From CAZCGA01 sp964498075 (GTDB taxonomy: Bacteria > Desulfobacterota > Binatia > HRBIN30), in assembly GCA_964498075.1 (NCBI GenBank), contig CAZCGA010000125.1, forward strand, positions 1-18,073: 18,073 nt of DNA. The letters run 5' to 3'. Both the position numbers and the translations under genes were made by a program. The notes below the pieces were generated by a model. That model did no database searches, was not told the DNA's origin, and saw nothing but the letters and a program-made list of their open reading frames with translations. Positions 6,671 to 14,732 of the stretch are shown in pieces (positions within the stretch are counted from its first letter, which is position 1; every line of letters begins with the position of its first letter).

Positions 6671-7182
6671 GCCACCCTCAGCTCGCGCTGTGCACTCTCG
6701 TGCCGGAGCAGCCAGCGCTTGCGCTCGAGGCCGCCGCCATAGCCGGTAAGCTGGCCGTCGGAGCCGATGACACGGTGACACGGAATCACGATGGCCACCG
6801 GGTTCGCACCGTTCGCCGCGCCCACCGCGCGGACCGCAGTCGGCGCACCGATGGCGCGCGCCAGGTCTCCGTACGAGACCGTGCTGCCGGTCGGGATCCT
6901 GCGCAGCTCGTTCCACACGCGGCGCTGGAACGGCGTGCCGCCGGTGTCGACGGCGATCGACGTCAGCACGTCGAGCTCCCCGGCGAAGTACTTGCCAAGG
7001 CGCGCCACCACACCTGAGGGGTCCGCAACCGGTCGACACTCCACCGCCCCCCAGCGCTTCTCCAACTGCGCCCGCTTGCGCGGCCAGTGCTCGCCGAAGC
7101 ACAGCGCACACAGCTCGCCGTCGCGCACTGCCGCAACCATCTGACCCACCGGGGACGCAAACTCAGCAGTCTCCACTTTCAT
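6667..7182 (-). CDS. ogt: Methylated-DNA--[protein]-cysteine S-methyltransferase
   Basis: 171 residues. It removes methyl groups from O6-methylguanine (and O4-methylthymine) by transfer to its own cysteine. The active-site motif PCHR is at 134-137 (Cys135). Supporting residues are Tyr104 in TVSYGDLA, Arg118 in AVRAVG (the base-flipping arginine), Asn127 in NGANP, and the GYGGGLERKRWLL end. The N-terminal half is the short ribonuclease-like domain. ATG 7182 is preceded by AAGGAG in the 3' end of the Ada/AlkA gene and shares ATGA (7179-7182) with its stop. This supplies the O6 repair function that the upstream fusion protein lacks. Confidence 0.95.
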   Translation of the reverse strand: MKVETAEFASPVGQMVAAVRDGELCALCFGEHWPRKRAQLEKRWGAVECRPVADPSGVVARLGKYFAGELDVLTSIAVDTGGTPFQRRVWNELRRIPTGSTVSYGDLARAIGAPTAVRAVGAANGANPVAIVIPCHRVIGSDGQLTGYGGGLERKRWLLRHESAQRELRVA

Positions 7183-8705
7183 ACGGTTCTCCTTTCAGAA
7201 GAGTCTTCCGAGCCACCCGCCCAGAGGTACATCGCCGCGTACGCGCGCCACGGCCGCCACGCCTCGGCCAACTCCGCCAATTGGTTCGCGGGCAGCGGGC
7301 CGGCTCCATTGCCAACCGCACGGCGCAAACCGAGATCGCCCGACGGGAACGCGTCGGGCTCCCCGAGCGCGCGCATCGCGATGTAGTGCGCGGTCCACGG
7401 CCCCAGACCGGGAATGGCGCACAACCGGGCGATGGCGTCGTCCAGCCCTTGCGACGCTTCGAGCACGACGTCGCCACCCGCCACGGCCGACGCCAGCGCA
7501 CGGATGCTCGCGGCGCGGGTACGCGGCAACCCGATGCGAGAGAGGTCCGCATCGGCCAAGGCCTCCGGCCGCGGGAACAGATGCGTGAGCCCGGCGTTGC
7601 CGACATCCACCGGGGTGCCGAACGCTTGCACGAGCCGTCCGGCAAGCGTCGTCGCGCCCCGCACGGTGACCTGCTGGCCGAGGATCGCACGCACCGCCAG
7701 CTCGAAGGTGTCCCAGGCCCCGGGAACACGCAGCCCAGGCAGCCGGTCGAGCATCGGAGTCAGCTGCGGGCTGCGCCCGAGGTGCTCGGCGATACACGAC
7801 GGATCGGCACCGAGATCAAAGATCCGACGCACCCGTTCGACGACGTCGATCAGGCTCTCGCACCCAGGGAGCCGGACACGCACCAGGAGATGCGCGGCGT
7901 TGCTCGGCGTCACTCCCTTCCTTTCCGACGCTGACTGCCGCCCTACCCTCACCTCCGGCCACACCTCGATGACGCCGGCAGCGCCGTTCACCTCGATCGT
8001 GCGTCGATACACATCGGCTTCGACAACCTCGACGCCCGGCGTCGCGCGCGGCGTGATGAAGCGCAGCAACGCGTCCCAGGCCAGCGGCGGGCGATACGGT
8101 AGTCGCACGACCACGCCGGTTCCGTTCTCGACCGGGTCGCGGCGTCCGCGCCGGCGACGGAGAACCGTCGGCGACGCCCGGAAGGTGGCACGCATGGCGT
8201 GGTTGAACTGTCGAATGCTGGAGAAACCCGCCGAGAACGCCACACGAGTGATTGGCAGGTCCGTCTGGTCGAGCAGCGAGCGCGCGAAGTGGACGCGGCG
8301 CGCCCGTGCGACCTCGGCGGGCGCGGCGCCGAGGTGCTGGGCGAACAGGCGACGCAGCTGCCGCGCGCCAATTCCCAGGCGCGCCGCCAGCTGCTCGATG
8401 TCGCCGTCGTCAAGCGCGCCGGCGGCGATGAGCCGCAGGGCGCGCGTCACCACCGCCGAGGTGCCCACCCACGCCGGTGTCCCCGGCGCCGTCTCCGGCC
8501 GGCAGCGCATGCACGGCCGAAAGCCGGCCGCCTCGGCCGCGGCCGCACAGGCGAAGAACCGCATGTTCTGGAATTTCGGCGGGACGACCGGACACGTCGG
8601 GCGACAGTAGATGCCGGTGGTGACGACGCCGGTGAAGAAGCGTCCGTCGAAGCGCCGGTCCTTGCTCAAGATCGCCTGGTAGCAGCTGGCTGCGTCCAGA
8701 TCCAT
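7179..8705 (-). CDS. alkA: Ada zinc-domain / AraC regulator / AlkA DNA-3-methyladenine glycosylase fusion
   Basis: 508 residues from ATG 8705, which has AAGGGG immediately upstream; the frame extends to an ATG at 8744 but that lacks a better site. Domains in order: Ada methylphosphotriester/zinc domain (~10-75; Cys34, Cys38, Cys65, Cys68, with Cys34 the expected methyl acceptor), AraC-type helix-turn-helix (~85-182, with AFSAGFSSIRQFNHAMRATF), AlkA N-terminal domain (~195-310), and helix-hairpin-helix glycosylase (~325-498; GQQVTV 343-348, IPGLGPWTAHY 431-441, catalytic Asp457 in PSGDLGLRR). It should sense methylated phosphate, activate alkylation-repair genes and excise alkylated purines. 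It lacks Ada's own O6-methyltransferase domain; the adjacent ogt provides that. Autoregulation of this operon is likely. Confidence 0.93.
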   Translation of the reverse strand: MDLDAASCYQAILSKDRRFDGRFFTGVVTTGIYCRPTCPVVPPKFQNMRFFACAAAAEAAGFRPCMRCRPETAPGTPAWVGTSAVVTRALRLIAAGALDDGDIEQLAARLGIGARQLRRLFAQHLGAAPAEVARARRVHFARSLLDQTDLPITRVAFSAGFSSIRQFNHAMRATFRASPTVLRRRRGRRDPVENGTGVVVRLPYRPPLAWDALLRFITPRATPGVEVVEADVYRRTIEVNGAAGVIEVWPEVRVGRQSASERKGVTPSNAAHLLVRVRLPGCESLIDVVERVRRIFDLGADPSCIAEHLGRSPQLTPMLDRLPGLRVPGAWDTFELAVRAILGQQVTVRGATTLAGRLVQAFGTPVDVGNAGLTHLFPRPEALADADLSRIGLPRTRAASIRALASAVAGGDVVLEASQGLDDAIARLCAIPGLGPWTAHYIAMRALGEPDAFPSGDLGLRRAVGNGAGPLPANQLAELAEAWRPWRAYAAMYLWAGGSEDSSERRTV

Positions 8706-8851
8706 GCGCCCCTTATACGCCTCGCCGTCGCGCGTGTCTGGCAACCTGCGGACATCATCGTCTGAGAGGCGGGGTTCGGGGGTTCAGGGGTTCGGGTCAA
8801 CTCCTCGAACTCCGCACCGCAGTCCTGACATCGATACTCGTAGAGCGGCAT
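8666..8851 (-). pseudogene. FmdB-type zinc-ribbon protein, truncated
   Basis: 61 codons from ATG 8851 with a good GGAGGAAG ribosome site. The start, MPLYEYRCQDCGAEFEEL, is the hallmark of the FmdB/CxxC_CxxC zinc-ribbon family. After residue ~20 the frame passes through a GGGTTCGG-type octamer repeat, and the second CxxC knuckle needed to bind zinc is missing. The remainder (TPEPPNPASQTMMSAGC and on) has no family resemblance, and the frame overlaps the start of the AlkA fusion by 40 bp. I read it as a real gene start with its body lost. Its promoter and ribosome site may now serve the repair operon, which is an inference. Confidence 0.6.
8772..8795. repeat. Octamer tandem repeat (3 x GGGTTCRG)
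   Basis: Three back-to-back octamers, GGGTTCGG, GGGTTCAG and GGGTTCGG, lie at the point where the FmdB-like frame loses family similarity. They suggest the breakpoint of the truncation. Confidence 0.75.
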
Positions 8852-8932
8852 GTCGCTTCCTCCGGACGGCCATAGAGAAGTTGCCATCACTGTCTCATTC
8901 GGGCAATGGACAGGGCAAGGGGAGGGAGCCGC

Positions 8933-9394
8933 ATGCCCACAGGAATCGACGCGCGGTTGGTGGAATTGAAGATCGAGTTGCCGCCGGTGTCTGCACCGGT
9001 GGCGAACTACCTCGGCTGCAAACTGGTCGGGGACATGCTCCACGTCGGCGGCCACGGCCCGGTCACGGCCGGCGGCGTCACCCGCGGCAAGGTGGGCGCG
9101 ACGGTCAGCCTCGAACAGGCTCGTGACGCGGCACAGGCCACTGCGCTGTCGATGCTGGCGACGGTGCGTGCCGAGCTCGGCAGCCTCGACCGCGTGCGTC
9201 AGGTCGTCAAGGTCTTCGGCATGGTGAACTGCGCCCCCGGATTCAACCAAACGCCCGCGGTGATCGACGGTTGCTCCGATATGCTCGTCACGATCTTCGG
9301 CGATCCCGGACGTCACACGCGCTCCGCCGTGGGGATGGCCGAGCTGCCGTTCGACATTTGCGTCGAGATCGAGATGGTGGTGCAGGTGGAGTGA
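8933..9394 (+). CDS. RidA (YjgF/YER057c/UK114) family protein
   Basis: 153 residues. ATG 8933 is chosen over an upstream in-frame codon at 8906 because AGGGGAGGG (8919-8927) is well spaced from it. Rid-family pattern: NYLGCKLVGDMLHVGGHGPV, EQARDAAQATALSMLATVRAELGSLDRV, KVFGMVNCAPGFNQTPAVIDG, and the closing GRHTRSAVGMAELPFDICVEIEMVV. Arg130 aligns with the substrate-binding arginine of RidA (ARSCVEVARLP in E. coli), so imine/enamine deaminase activity is possible. The family forms cytosolic trimers. Divergent from the FmdB remnant, with an 81-bp gap. It is 46 bp upstream of the glycosyltransferase, with no functional link evident. Confidence 0.9.
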   Translation: MPTGIDARLVELKIELPPVSAPVANYLGCKLVGDMLHVGGHGPVTAGGVTRGKVGATVSLEQARDAAQATALSMLATVRAELGSLDRVRQVVKVFGMVNCAPGFNQTPAVIDGCSDMLVTIFGDPGRHTRSAVGMAELPFDICVEIEMVVQVE

Positions 9395-9439
9395 GTGAAG
9401 GTGGGCAGCGACGCAAGCAGTTGGCGAAGGTGAGGCCGC

Positions 9440-10372
9440 ATGGATCCAGTAGTGAGCGTCGTCATCGTGTCCGACTATGCCAGTGGGCAGGCCGGGGGCT
9501 GGTGTGACCTGCGAGCCATCGCGCGCGGCTTCGCGCAGCAAGACTTCGACGAGCTGGCCGAACACCTCGTGGTCGAGTCCGCGGATTTCGCGCCGCAGAT
9601 ACCCCCCGACCTGCAGCGCATCCTGCCGGCGCTGCGCGTTGTGGTATCGACCGGAACCAGCGCCGCCGCTCTCAAGAATGACGGGGCGCGGGCGGCGTCC
9701 GCCGACCTCGTCGCCATGATCGACGCCGACTGCATCCCGGATCCCGGCTGGCTGCGTCACTTCGTGACGACGATGCGCCAGCACCCCGGTGTGGCGGTCG
9801 TCAGCGGCAGGACCACCTACGCCGGCCGCAGCGTGGTCGAGCGCATCATGGCGCTCGTGACGCGTTCGTTCCTGGACGAGGGTCGCACAGCGCCGACGCG
9901 GCACGTAACGATCAACAACGCCGGGTTCCGGCGCGCCGTCCTGCTGGCGCATCCGCTACCGGCGAGCGCCGGCCCGCACATGTCGATGCTACAGACCGAA
10001 GCCATCCTCCGCAGCGGCGGCCGGCTGCTCTTCGAACCGCGCATGCGCGTGGTCCATGCGTACGGGGGCTGGGAGAACGAGAGGCAGATCCGGCGCAGCC
10101 TGGGCTACGGCGTGATCAGCGTACGGCGCTGCGATCCGCGCATCCGCTACGCGTCGCTGGCGCGCCTCGGGTATCTGTCTGTTCCCGTGTTCGTCGCCGG
10201 CCGCACCCTGCATGCGTGGTGGTCCTGCCTGCGCGTGGCGCGGCACTACGGCGTTGCCTGGTACGAGCTACCCATGGCGTTCGCGCTGGCGGCTGCCGCG
10301 AGCGCCTTGGAAGCGCCCGGCATGCTGCGCGCCGTGCGCGACCAGCCCGCGCACGAAACCCTCTTTCGTTAG
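9440..10372 (+). CDS. Glycosyltransferase family 2 (GT-A fold)
   Basis: 310 residues. The N-terminus VVSVVIVSDY is the nucleotide-binding start of a GT-A domain, and AMIDADCIPDPGWLRHF carries the DxD-type metal motif (Asp95, Asp97). NNAGFRRAVLL and EAILRSGGRLLFEPRMRVVHAYGG match the acceptor half of family 2 enzymes. Two hydrophobic stretches (~240-262 and ~273-296) suggest membrane association at the C-terminus. It would transfer a sugar from an NDP-sugar to a lipid or polysaccharide acceptor; donor and acceptor are unknown. There is no surrounding polysaccharide cluster, so it looks like a stand-alone enzyme. It ends 21 bp from the convergent amidohydrolase. Confidence 0.82.
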   Translation: MDPVVSVVIVSDYASGQAGGWCDLRAIARGFAQQDFDELAEHLVVESADFAPQIPPDLQRILPALRVVVSTGTSAAALKNDGARAASADLVAMIDADCIPDPGWLRHFVTTMRQHPGVAVVSGRTTYAGRSVVERIMALVTRSFLDEGRTAPTRHVTINNAGFRRAVLLAHPLPASAGPHMSMLQTEAILRSGGRLLFEPRMRVVHAYGGWENERQIRRSLGYGVISVRRCDPRIRYASLARLGYLSVPVFVAGRTLHAWWSCLRVARHYGVAWYELPMAFALAAAASALEAPGMLRAVRDQPAHETLFR

Positions 10373-10393
10373 GCACGCGGACGATGCAGCACT

Positions 10394-11701
10394 CTACTCC
10401 GGCACGCTGCTGTAGACGCTGGCGAGCTGCTGCAGCACGTCGGCGGTGGTCACGGGGCGCGCCGCGCCGACCACGGGCGGCTTGCCGCCTTGCGACTTGA
10501 TCGACAGGTCGACGTCCGGTGACTCGGCGCGCAGCGCACCCACCGTGCACTTCGCCTTCGGCCGATACTTGAACGGGTCGGCCAAGAAGAAGCGCAGCGC
10601 GTTCTCGTGGGTCATCTTGTTCACTTCGTCGTCCGGGACGTCCACCAGGCTGCGCGACAAGATCTCCGGCGAGTGCGGCCACGTGGTGTCGGAGTGCGGG
10701 TAGTCGCACTCCCAGGTGATCGTATCGACGCCGATGCCGTGGCGGTTCTTCACGCCGACCGGGTCGTCGATGAAGCAGGCGATCATGTGCTCGCGCCACA
10801 CCTGGCTCGGCAGCTTGCCGCCGAAGTCCTGATGCGTCCAGTAGTGGTGATGGGCATGCACGTAGTCGGCGCGCTCGAGGAAGTACGGAATCCAGCCGAT
10901 ACCGCCCTCCGACATGGCGATCTTGATGCCGGGGAACTCCTTGAGCACCCGCGACCACAGCAGGTCGGCCGCGCAGTTGACGCAGGCGATCGGCTGCACG
11001 GTGATCATCACGTCGACCGGCGCATCCATCGAGGAGAACTTCATGCCTGAGCCGCTGCCGATGTGAATGCAGATGACCGTGCCTTCATCGCAGCAGGCCT
11101 TCCAGAACGGGTCCCAGTGTTTGTCGTGCAGGCTCGGCAGCCCGTGGGCGTCGGGGCTTTCGGTGAAGCTGATGGCGTGGCAGCCCTTCTTCGCCACGCG
11201 CCGCACCTCCTGCGCCATCAGACTCGGGTCCCACAGCGGCAGGAGTGCCAACGGCATGAACCGTCCCGGATAGGCGCCGCACCACTCATCGATGTGCCAG
11301 TCGTTGTACGCCTGCAAGGTGACGAGGGCGACCTCGCGGTCCGGGTGCTTGAAGAACTTCTCGCCGCACAAGCTCGGAAATGAGGGAAAGCACATCGACG
11401 CGAGCACACCGTTGACGTTCATGTCGCGGATGCGTTCGTGGATGTTGTAGGTGCCGGGGCGGAGCTGCGAGTACGAAGTGGGCTCCATGCCGTACTCTTC
11501 CGGTGGCCGGCCGACGACGGCATTCAGCGCGACGTTGGGAATCTGCTCACCCTGCCACACCCAGACGTCGCTGCCGTCCGCCTTGCGCACGTTGCGCGGG
11601 CCCTTCGCCTTGTAAGCCGCCGGTAGATGGTGATCGAACATGTTCGGCGGCTCGACCACGTGGTCGTCGACGCTGACTAGAATGAGATCTTCGGGCTTCA
11701 T
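10394..11701 (-). CDS. Amidohydrolase family 2 (ACMSD-like TIM-barrel) protein
   Basis: 435 residues, ATG 11701 preceded by GGGAGGAAG. Amidohydrolase-2 features: N-terminal SVDDHVVEPPNMF (Asp12, Asp13, His14, Glu17) in place of the HxH pair, CIHIGSGSG (His213), IAMSEGGIGWIP (Glu265), and ITWECDYPHSDTTWPHS (Asp333). Family members are metal-dependent hydrolases or decarboxylases such as aminocarboxymuconate-semialdehyde decarboxylase. The DDH variant is, as far as I know, common in actinobacterial and uncultured proteins linked to aromatic or steroid catabolism, but the substrate is unknown. Cytosolic, with no signal peptide. It lies downstream of the SDR on the same strand after a 165-bp gap, so a separate promoter is possible. 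Confidence 0.88.
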   Translation of the reverse strand: MKPEDLILVSVDDHVVEPPNMFDHHLPAAYKAKGPRNVRKADGSDVWVWQGEQIPNVALNAVVGRPPEEYGMEPTSYSQLRPGTYNIHERIRDMNVNGVLASMCFPSFPSLCGEKFFKHPDREVALVTLQAYNDWHIDEWCGAYPGRFMPLALLPLWDPSLMAQEVRRVAKKGCHAISFTESPDAHGLPSLHDKHWDPFWKACCDEGTVICIHIGSGSGMKFSSMDAPVDVMITVQPIACVNCAADLLWSRVLKEFPGIKIAMSEGGIGWIPYFLERADYVHAHHHYWTHQDFGGKLPSQVWREHMIACFIDDPVGVKNRHGIGVDTITWECDYPHSDTTWPHSPEILSRSLVDVPDDEVNKMTHENALRFFLADPFKYRPKAKCTVGALRAESPDVDLSIKSQGGKPPVVGAARPVTTADVLQQLASVYSSVPE

Positions 11702-11866
11702 GGCCGCTTCCTCCCTGGTCGCAACACTCGGTCTCTCACTTCTGCCAAGGTTTCACACCGCATTGCAAGCGACCGGCGGTTCGGAGGCGGACGACACGCC
11801 CCGGCAGCACAGTGCGGGCGAGGTCGCCGGTTGCATTGACTCCCCGAAAGGCCTGAGCCTGAGTGG

Positions 11867-12613
11867 TCACCTGCCGCCGGTCACATCGATGAAGGTGCCG
11901 GTCGAATACGAGGCTTCGTCGGAGAGCAGCCACAAGATCGCGTGCGCGACTTCGCTGGCCTGGCCGCCGCGCTGCATCGGTACGAACTCCTTCACGCGCT
12001 CGACGCGGTCCGGCTCGCCGCCGCTGGCGTGGATGTCGGTGGAGATGAAGCGGCCGCGCACGGCGTTGACCCGGATGCCCTCGGCGGCAACTTCCTTCGC
12101 CAGACCGATCGTCAGCGTGTCGATCGCAGCCTTCGAGGCGGCGTAATCCACGTACTCCCCCGGCGCTCCCAGGCGGGACGCGCCGGAAGAGACGTTGACC
12201 ATCGCGCCGCCCTTCCCTCCATGCCGGGTCGACATGCGGCGGACGGCTTCGCGTGCGCACAAGAAGCATCCGAAGACGTTCGTTGCGAAGATCCGCTGCA
12301 GGCGGGCCGCATCCATCTCCTCGACCCGCGTCTGCCGCTCCAGAATGCCGGCATTGTTGACCAACGCGCTCAGCGGCCCCAGCTCCTTGTCGACGGTCTC
12401 GAACAAGCGGATCACGTCGGCTTCCACCGCGACATCGGCCGCCAGGGCGATCGCTCTGCCGCCGGCGCGTTCGATTGTGCCGACGACCGCAGCGGCGGCG
12501 GCGCGGTTGCGTCGATAGTTCACGCACACGGCATAGCCGCGTTGCGCCGCAAGCTGCGCCGTGGCGGCGCCGATGCCGCGGCTGCCACCGGTGATGACGA
12601 CGACCCTTTCCAT
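11867..12613 (-). CDS. SDR family NAD(P)-dependent oxidoreductase
   Basis: 248 residues from ATG 12613; the frame is open to 12736 but only this start gives the standard N-terminus VVVITGGSRGIG. Classical short-chain dehydrogenase motifs: TGGSRGIG (8-15) for cofactor, NNAG (86-89), Asn112, catalytic Ser142/143, Tyr157 and Lys161 (YAASK), and a closing SYSTGTFIDVTGGR. An Arg-rich NYRRNR after beta-2 suggests NADP(H) preference. The usual RPG turn after the active site reads RGRF here, a small oddity. It would oxidise an alcohol or reduce a ketone; substrate unknown. Confidence 0.93.
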   Translation of the reverse strand: MERVVVITGGSRGIGAATAQLAAQRGYAVCVNYRRNRAAAAAVVGTIERAGGRAIALAADVAVEADVIRLFETVDKELGPLSALVNNAGILERQTRVEEMDAARLQRIFATNVFGCFLCAREAVRRMSTRHGGKGGAMVNVSSGASRLGAPGEYVDYAASKAAIDTLTIGLAKEVAAEGIRVNAVRGRFISTDIHASGGEPDRVERVKEFVPMQRGGQASEVAHAILWLLSDEASYSTGTFIDVTGGR

Positions 12614-12726
12614 CGCTGGCTGCGGCAACCTAGCACAGGTCGCCCGCCCTGGGCATTGGTGCACCGGCACCTTCGATTGACCCCAGGGTTTCCTCACCGC
12701 TATGTCCGGCGAGGAGGGCTGCCGGG

Positions 12727-13290
12727 GTGGAATCACGAACGCGACCGATGCGTACGCAGGGCGAGTTGTGGGCGATCACCAGCTACTTCAATCCACGGCG
12801 CTACCGCAGGAGGCTGGCCAACTACCGGACCTTCCGCCGCCAGCTCGCCGTGCCGCTGGTCACTGTCGAGTGGTCCTGCGATGGAGTGTTCGAGCTGCGG
12901 GCGTCCGACGCAGACATTCTCATCCGGCGCAGTTCCCCGGATCTGCTGTGGCAGAAGGAGCGCCTGCTCAACCTCGCCGTCGGCGCGGTCCCCAAGCACG
13001 TCGAGCGCATCGCCTGGCTCGACTGTGACGTCGTCTTCGGCCGGCCGGACTGGTGGCAGGCGGCGTTGCAGCTTCTCGAGCGCGTCGTCCTGGTCCAGCT
13101 GTTCCACGGTCACGTGCGCGCTCCGATGCACGTGCGGCGCGACACAGTAGGTCGTGCCGCGGCTCCAGGCCCGCATCGGCGGGGTGTGGACGACCACTCC
13201 TCCCGGCCCGTGTGTGTGCGTGAAGCACACTTCCGAACGCAGGAGGTTCGAGTCACCGTATCGCGCCACGGGGCGTCCTCTGGTCGGTAG
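12727..13290 (+). pseudogene. Glycosyltransferase-like protein, C-terminally broken
   Basis: GTG 12727 has GAGGAGG just upstream; ATG 12748 is an alternative. Residues ~14-127 form a coherent protein: LWAITSYFNPRRYRRRLANY, VPLVTVEWSCDGVFELRASD, LLWQKERLLNLAVGAVP, and IAWLDCDVVFGRPDWW with a DxD-like DCD. This resembles a nucleotide-sugar GT-A-like family seen in many bacteria, normally roughly twice as long. After LERVVLVQLF (about 13107) the remaining 61 codons (HGHVRAPMHVRR to SRHGASSGR) look like non-coding sequence, so the gene appears truncated. Divergent from the SDR, with 113 bp between starts. Confidence 0.6.
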
Positions 13291-13434
13291 GCGTCTGAGG
13301 AATTCCCGGGGAAGAACGTCCACGAATCGGCCGTCCCTCCACGCCGTGTCGACCCAGCTCTCGATGTCCTCGCTGGTTGCCTGGCCGTTGACGATTGCGA
13401 GCAGCCGTTCCGACCAGATGCCTGCACGTGTCAT
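13110..13434 (-). CDS. Unrecognised protein-like ORF, probable gene fragment
   Basis: An open minus-strand frame from ATG 13434 reads protein-like (RLLAIVNGQATSEDIESWVD, FVDVLPREFLRRLPTRGRP, RYGDSNLLRSEVCF). It continues antisense into the broken glycosyltransferase, stopping at 12733. The part past about 13110 is probably shadow. The start has no good ribosome site. I recognise no family. It may be a fragment joined tail-to-tail with the broken glycosyltransferase, or it may be spurious. The end at 13110 is my estimate of where unique coding sequence stops, not a stop codon. Confidence 0.3.
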
Positions 13435-13592
13435 GCTTGGAGGCACGGCTGCATCACGGCCTTCGCGTCCAGACGCAAGCTTTTCGCCCAGGTTTTCAGA
13501 CCGCCCCCTCCCCGTGAGGAGTCGCGAAGATAGCAGCCTCGGCGGTCACAGTCACGGAGAATGGCAAGAGCGGATCCAGCAAGTCTCGCGGG

Positions 13593-14723
13593 TCACCTTG
13601 AAAGAATCACCACCGACGCGTTCGCCCCGCGCCCCACCGTGTGCGCCAACGCCACGTTGGCGTTCGCCACCTGCCGCGGGCCCGCTTCGCCACGCAGCTG
13701 CCAGTACAGCTCGACGACCTGGCCGAGGCCGGAGGCACCGAGCGGCTCGCCCTTGGACAGCAAGCCGCCGCTGGGATTCACCGGCAACGCGCCGGTCATC
13801 TCGGTGCGCCCTTCCGCGATCCATTGCCCCGAGGCGCCTTTCGGACACAGGCCCAGTTCTTCGTAGGACAGCAGCTCACGCGCCGAATCGGTGTCCTGCA
13901 ACTCGACGACGTCGAGGTCGTCGGGACCGATGCCAGCAGCTTCGTATGCCTCCTTCGCTGCCAGCTCCGTCGGGCTTGGGATGTTGTCGTCGGTGAGGCC
14001 GCTGAGCGGCGTGTGCTCACCGAGGACGTTGCCAGACAAGTGCGAGCGCAACGTCGCTGCCGCGATGCGCACTGGGCTCGGCGAAGCGCTCAAGACGACC
14101 GCGGCCGCGCCTTCGTTCGGTGAGCACAGCATATACAAGCGCAGCGGCTCGCAGACGATTGGTGAAGCGAGCACCGAGGCGATCGTAAACTCCTTGCGGA
14201 ACATCGCGTACGGATTGTGCACGCCGTTCTTGTGGTTCTTCACCGACACCTGCGCCAAATGCTCCCCCGTCACGCCCGAGTCGCGCATCAGCCGCTGCGC
14301 CCGCAACGCGAAGTACGCTGGCGTCACCGCCAAGCCGCCCTGCTCGCGCCAGGGCTCGAAGAAGCTCGAACGGATGATGCCCTTCGGCATCTTCTCCATG
14401 CCGAACACCAGGACGCACTCGTACCGGCCGGATGCGATCGCGTTGGCCCCCAACCCCAGCGCCGCTCCGCCGCTGGCGCAACCGGCTTCGACGTTCATGA
14501 TCGGCATGCCGGTGAGTCCGAGCGCCGTGAGCACTTTGTGCCCCGCAGCAACGCCGCTGTAGACGGTCCCGCAGTACGCCGCCTGGAAGCCGCCGCGCTC
14601 GCGGCCGGCCTCCGTGAGCGCCATGCGGACGGCAGCGACGCCCATGTCGGTGACCGTCTTGTTCTCGAAGCGGCCGAACGGATGGATGCCGACGCCGGCG
14701 ATGTAGACTGGGCGGCTCATCAT
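13593..14723 (-). CDS. Thiolase family protein (SCP2/lipid-transfer-type acetyl-CoA acetyltransferase)
   Basis: 376 residues, ATG 14723, with GAGG overlapping the end of the DUF35 gene. Thiolase fold: VYIAGVGIHPFGRF, nucleophile Cys82 in EAGCASGGAA, CSPNEGAAAVVLS, and VNPSGGLLSKGEPLGASGLGQ. Position 326 is Glu where biosynthetic and degradative thiolases have the catalytic His of GHP, and the final HCxG is HTVGRG. Such sequence is typical of the SCP2-thiolase/Ltp group, some of which act as retro-aldolases or side-chain thiolases on steroid-type CoA esters. It lies 9 bp after the DUF35 gene, the usual partner for this group, so the two probably form one complex. Confidence 0.9.
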   Translation of the reverse strand: MMSRPVYIAGVGIHPFGRFENKTVTDMGVAAVRMALTEAGRERGGFQAAYCGTVYSGVAAGHKVLTALGLTGMPIMNVEAGCASGGAALGLGANAIASGRYECVLVFGMEKMPKGIIRSSFFEPWREQGGLAVTPAYFALRAQRLMRDSGVTGEHLAQVSVKNHKNGVHNPYAMFRKEFTIASVLASPIVCEPLRLYMLCSPNEGAAAVVLSASPSPVRIAAATLRSHLSGNVLGEHTPLSGLTDDNIPSPTELAAKEAYEAAGIGPDDLDVVELQDTDSARELLSYEELGLCPKGASGQWIAEGRTEMTGALPVNPSGGLLSKGEPLGASGLGQVVELYWQLRGEAGPRQVANANVALAHTVGRGANASVVILSR

Positions 14724-14732
14724 TCTTGAGCC

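Noticed and set aside
6671..7111. N-terminal extension of the PEP-mutase family gene to 7111
   Set aside because: The extension is an out-of-phase reading of ogt; the ATG at 6670 overlapping the ogt stop gives the correct family N-terminus.
7414..8610. 398-codon plus-strand frame
   Set aside because: Antisense shadow of the Ada/AlkA fusion, whose domains and catalytic residues are unambiguous.
8852..9952. Upstream extension of the FmdB-like minus frame to 9952
   Set aside because: This portion is antisense to RidA and the glycosyltransferase; FmdB similarity and a good ribosome site place the start at 8851.
11942..13150. 402-codon plus-strand frame
   Set aside because: Antisense over the SDR gene and out of phase over the glycosyltransferase-like gene; it has no protein-family features.
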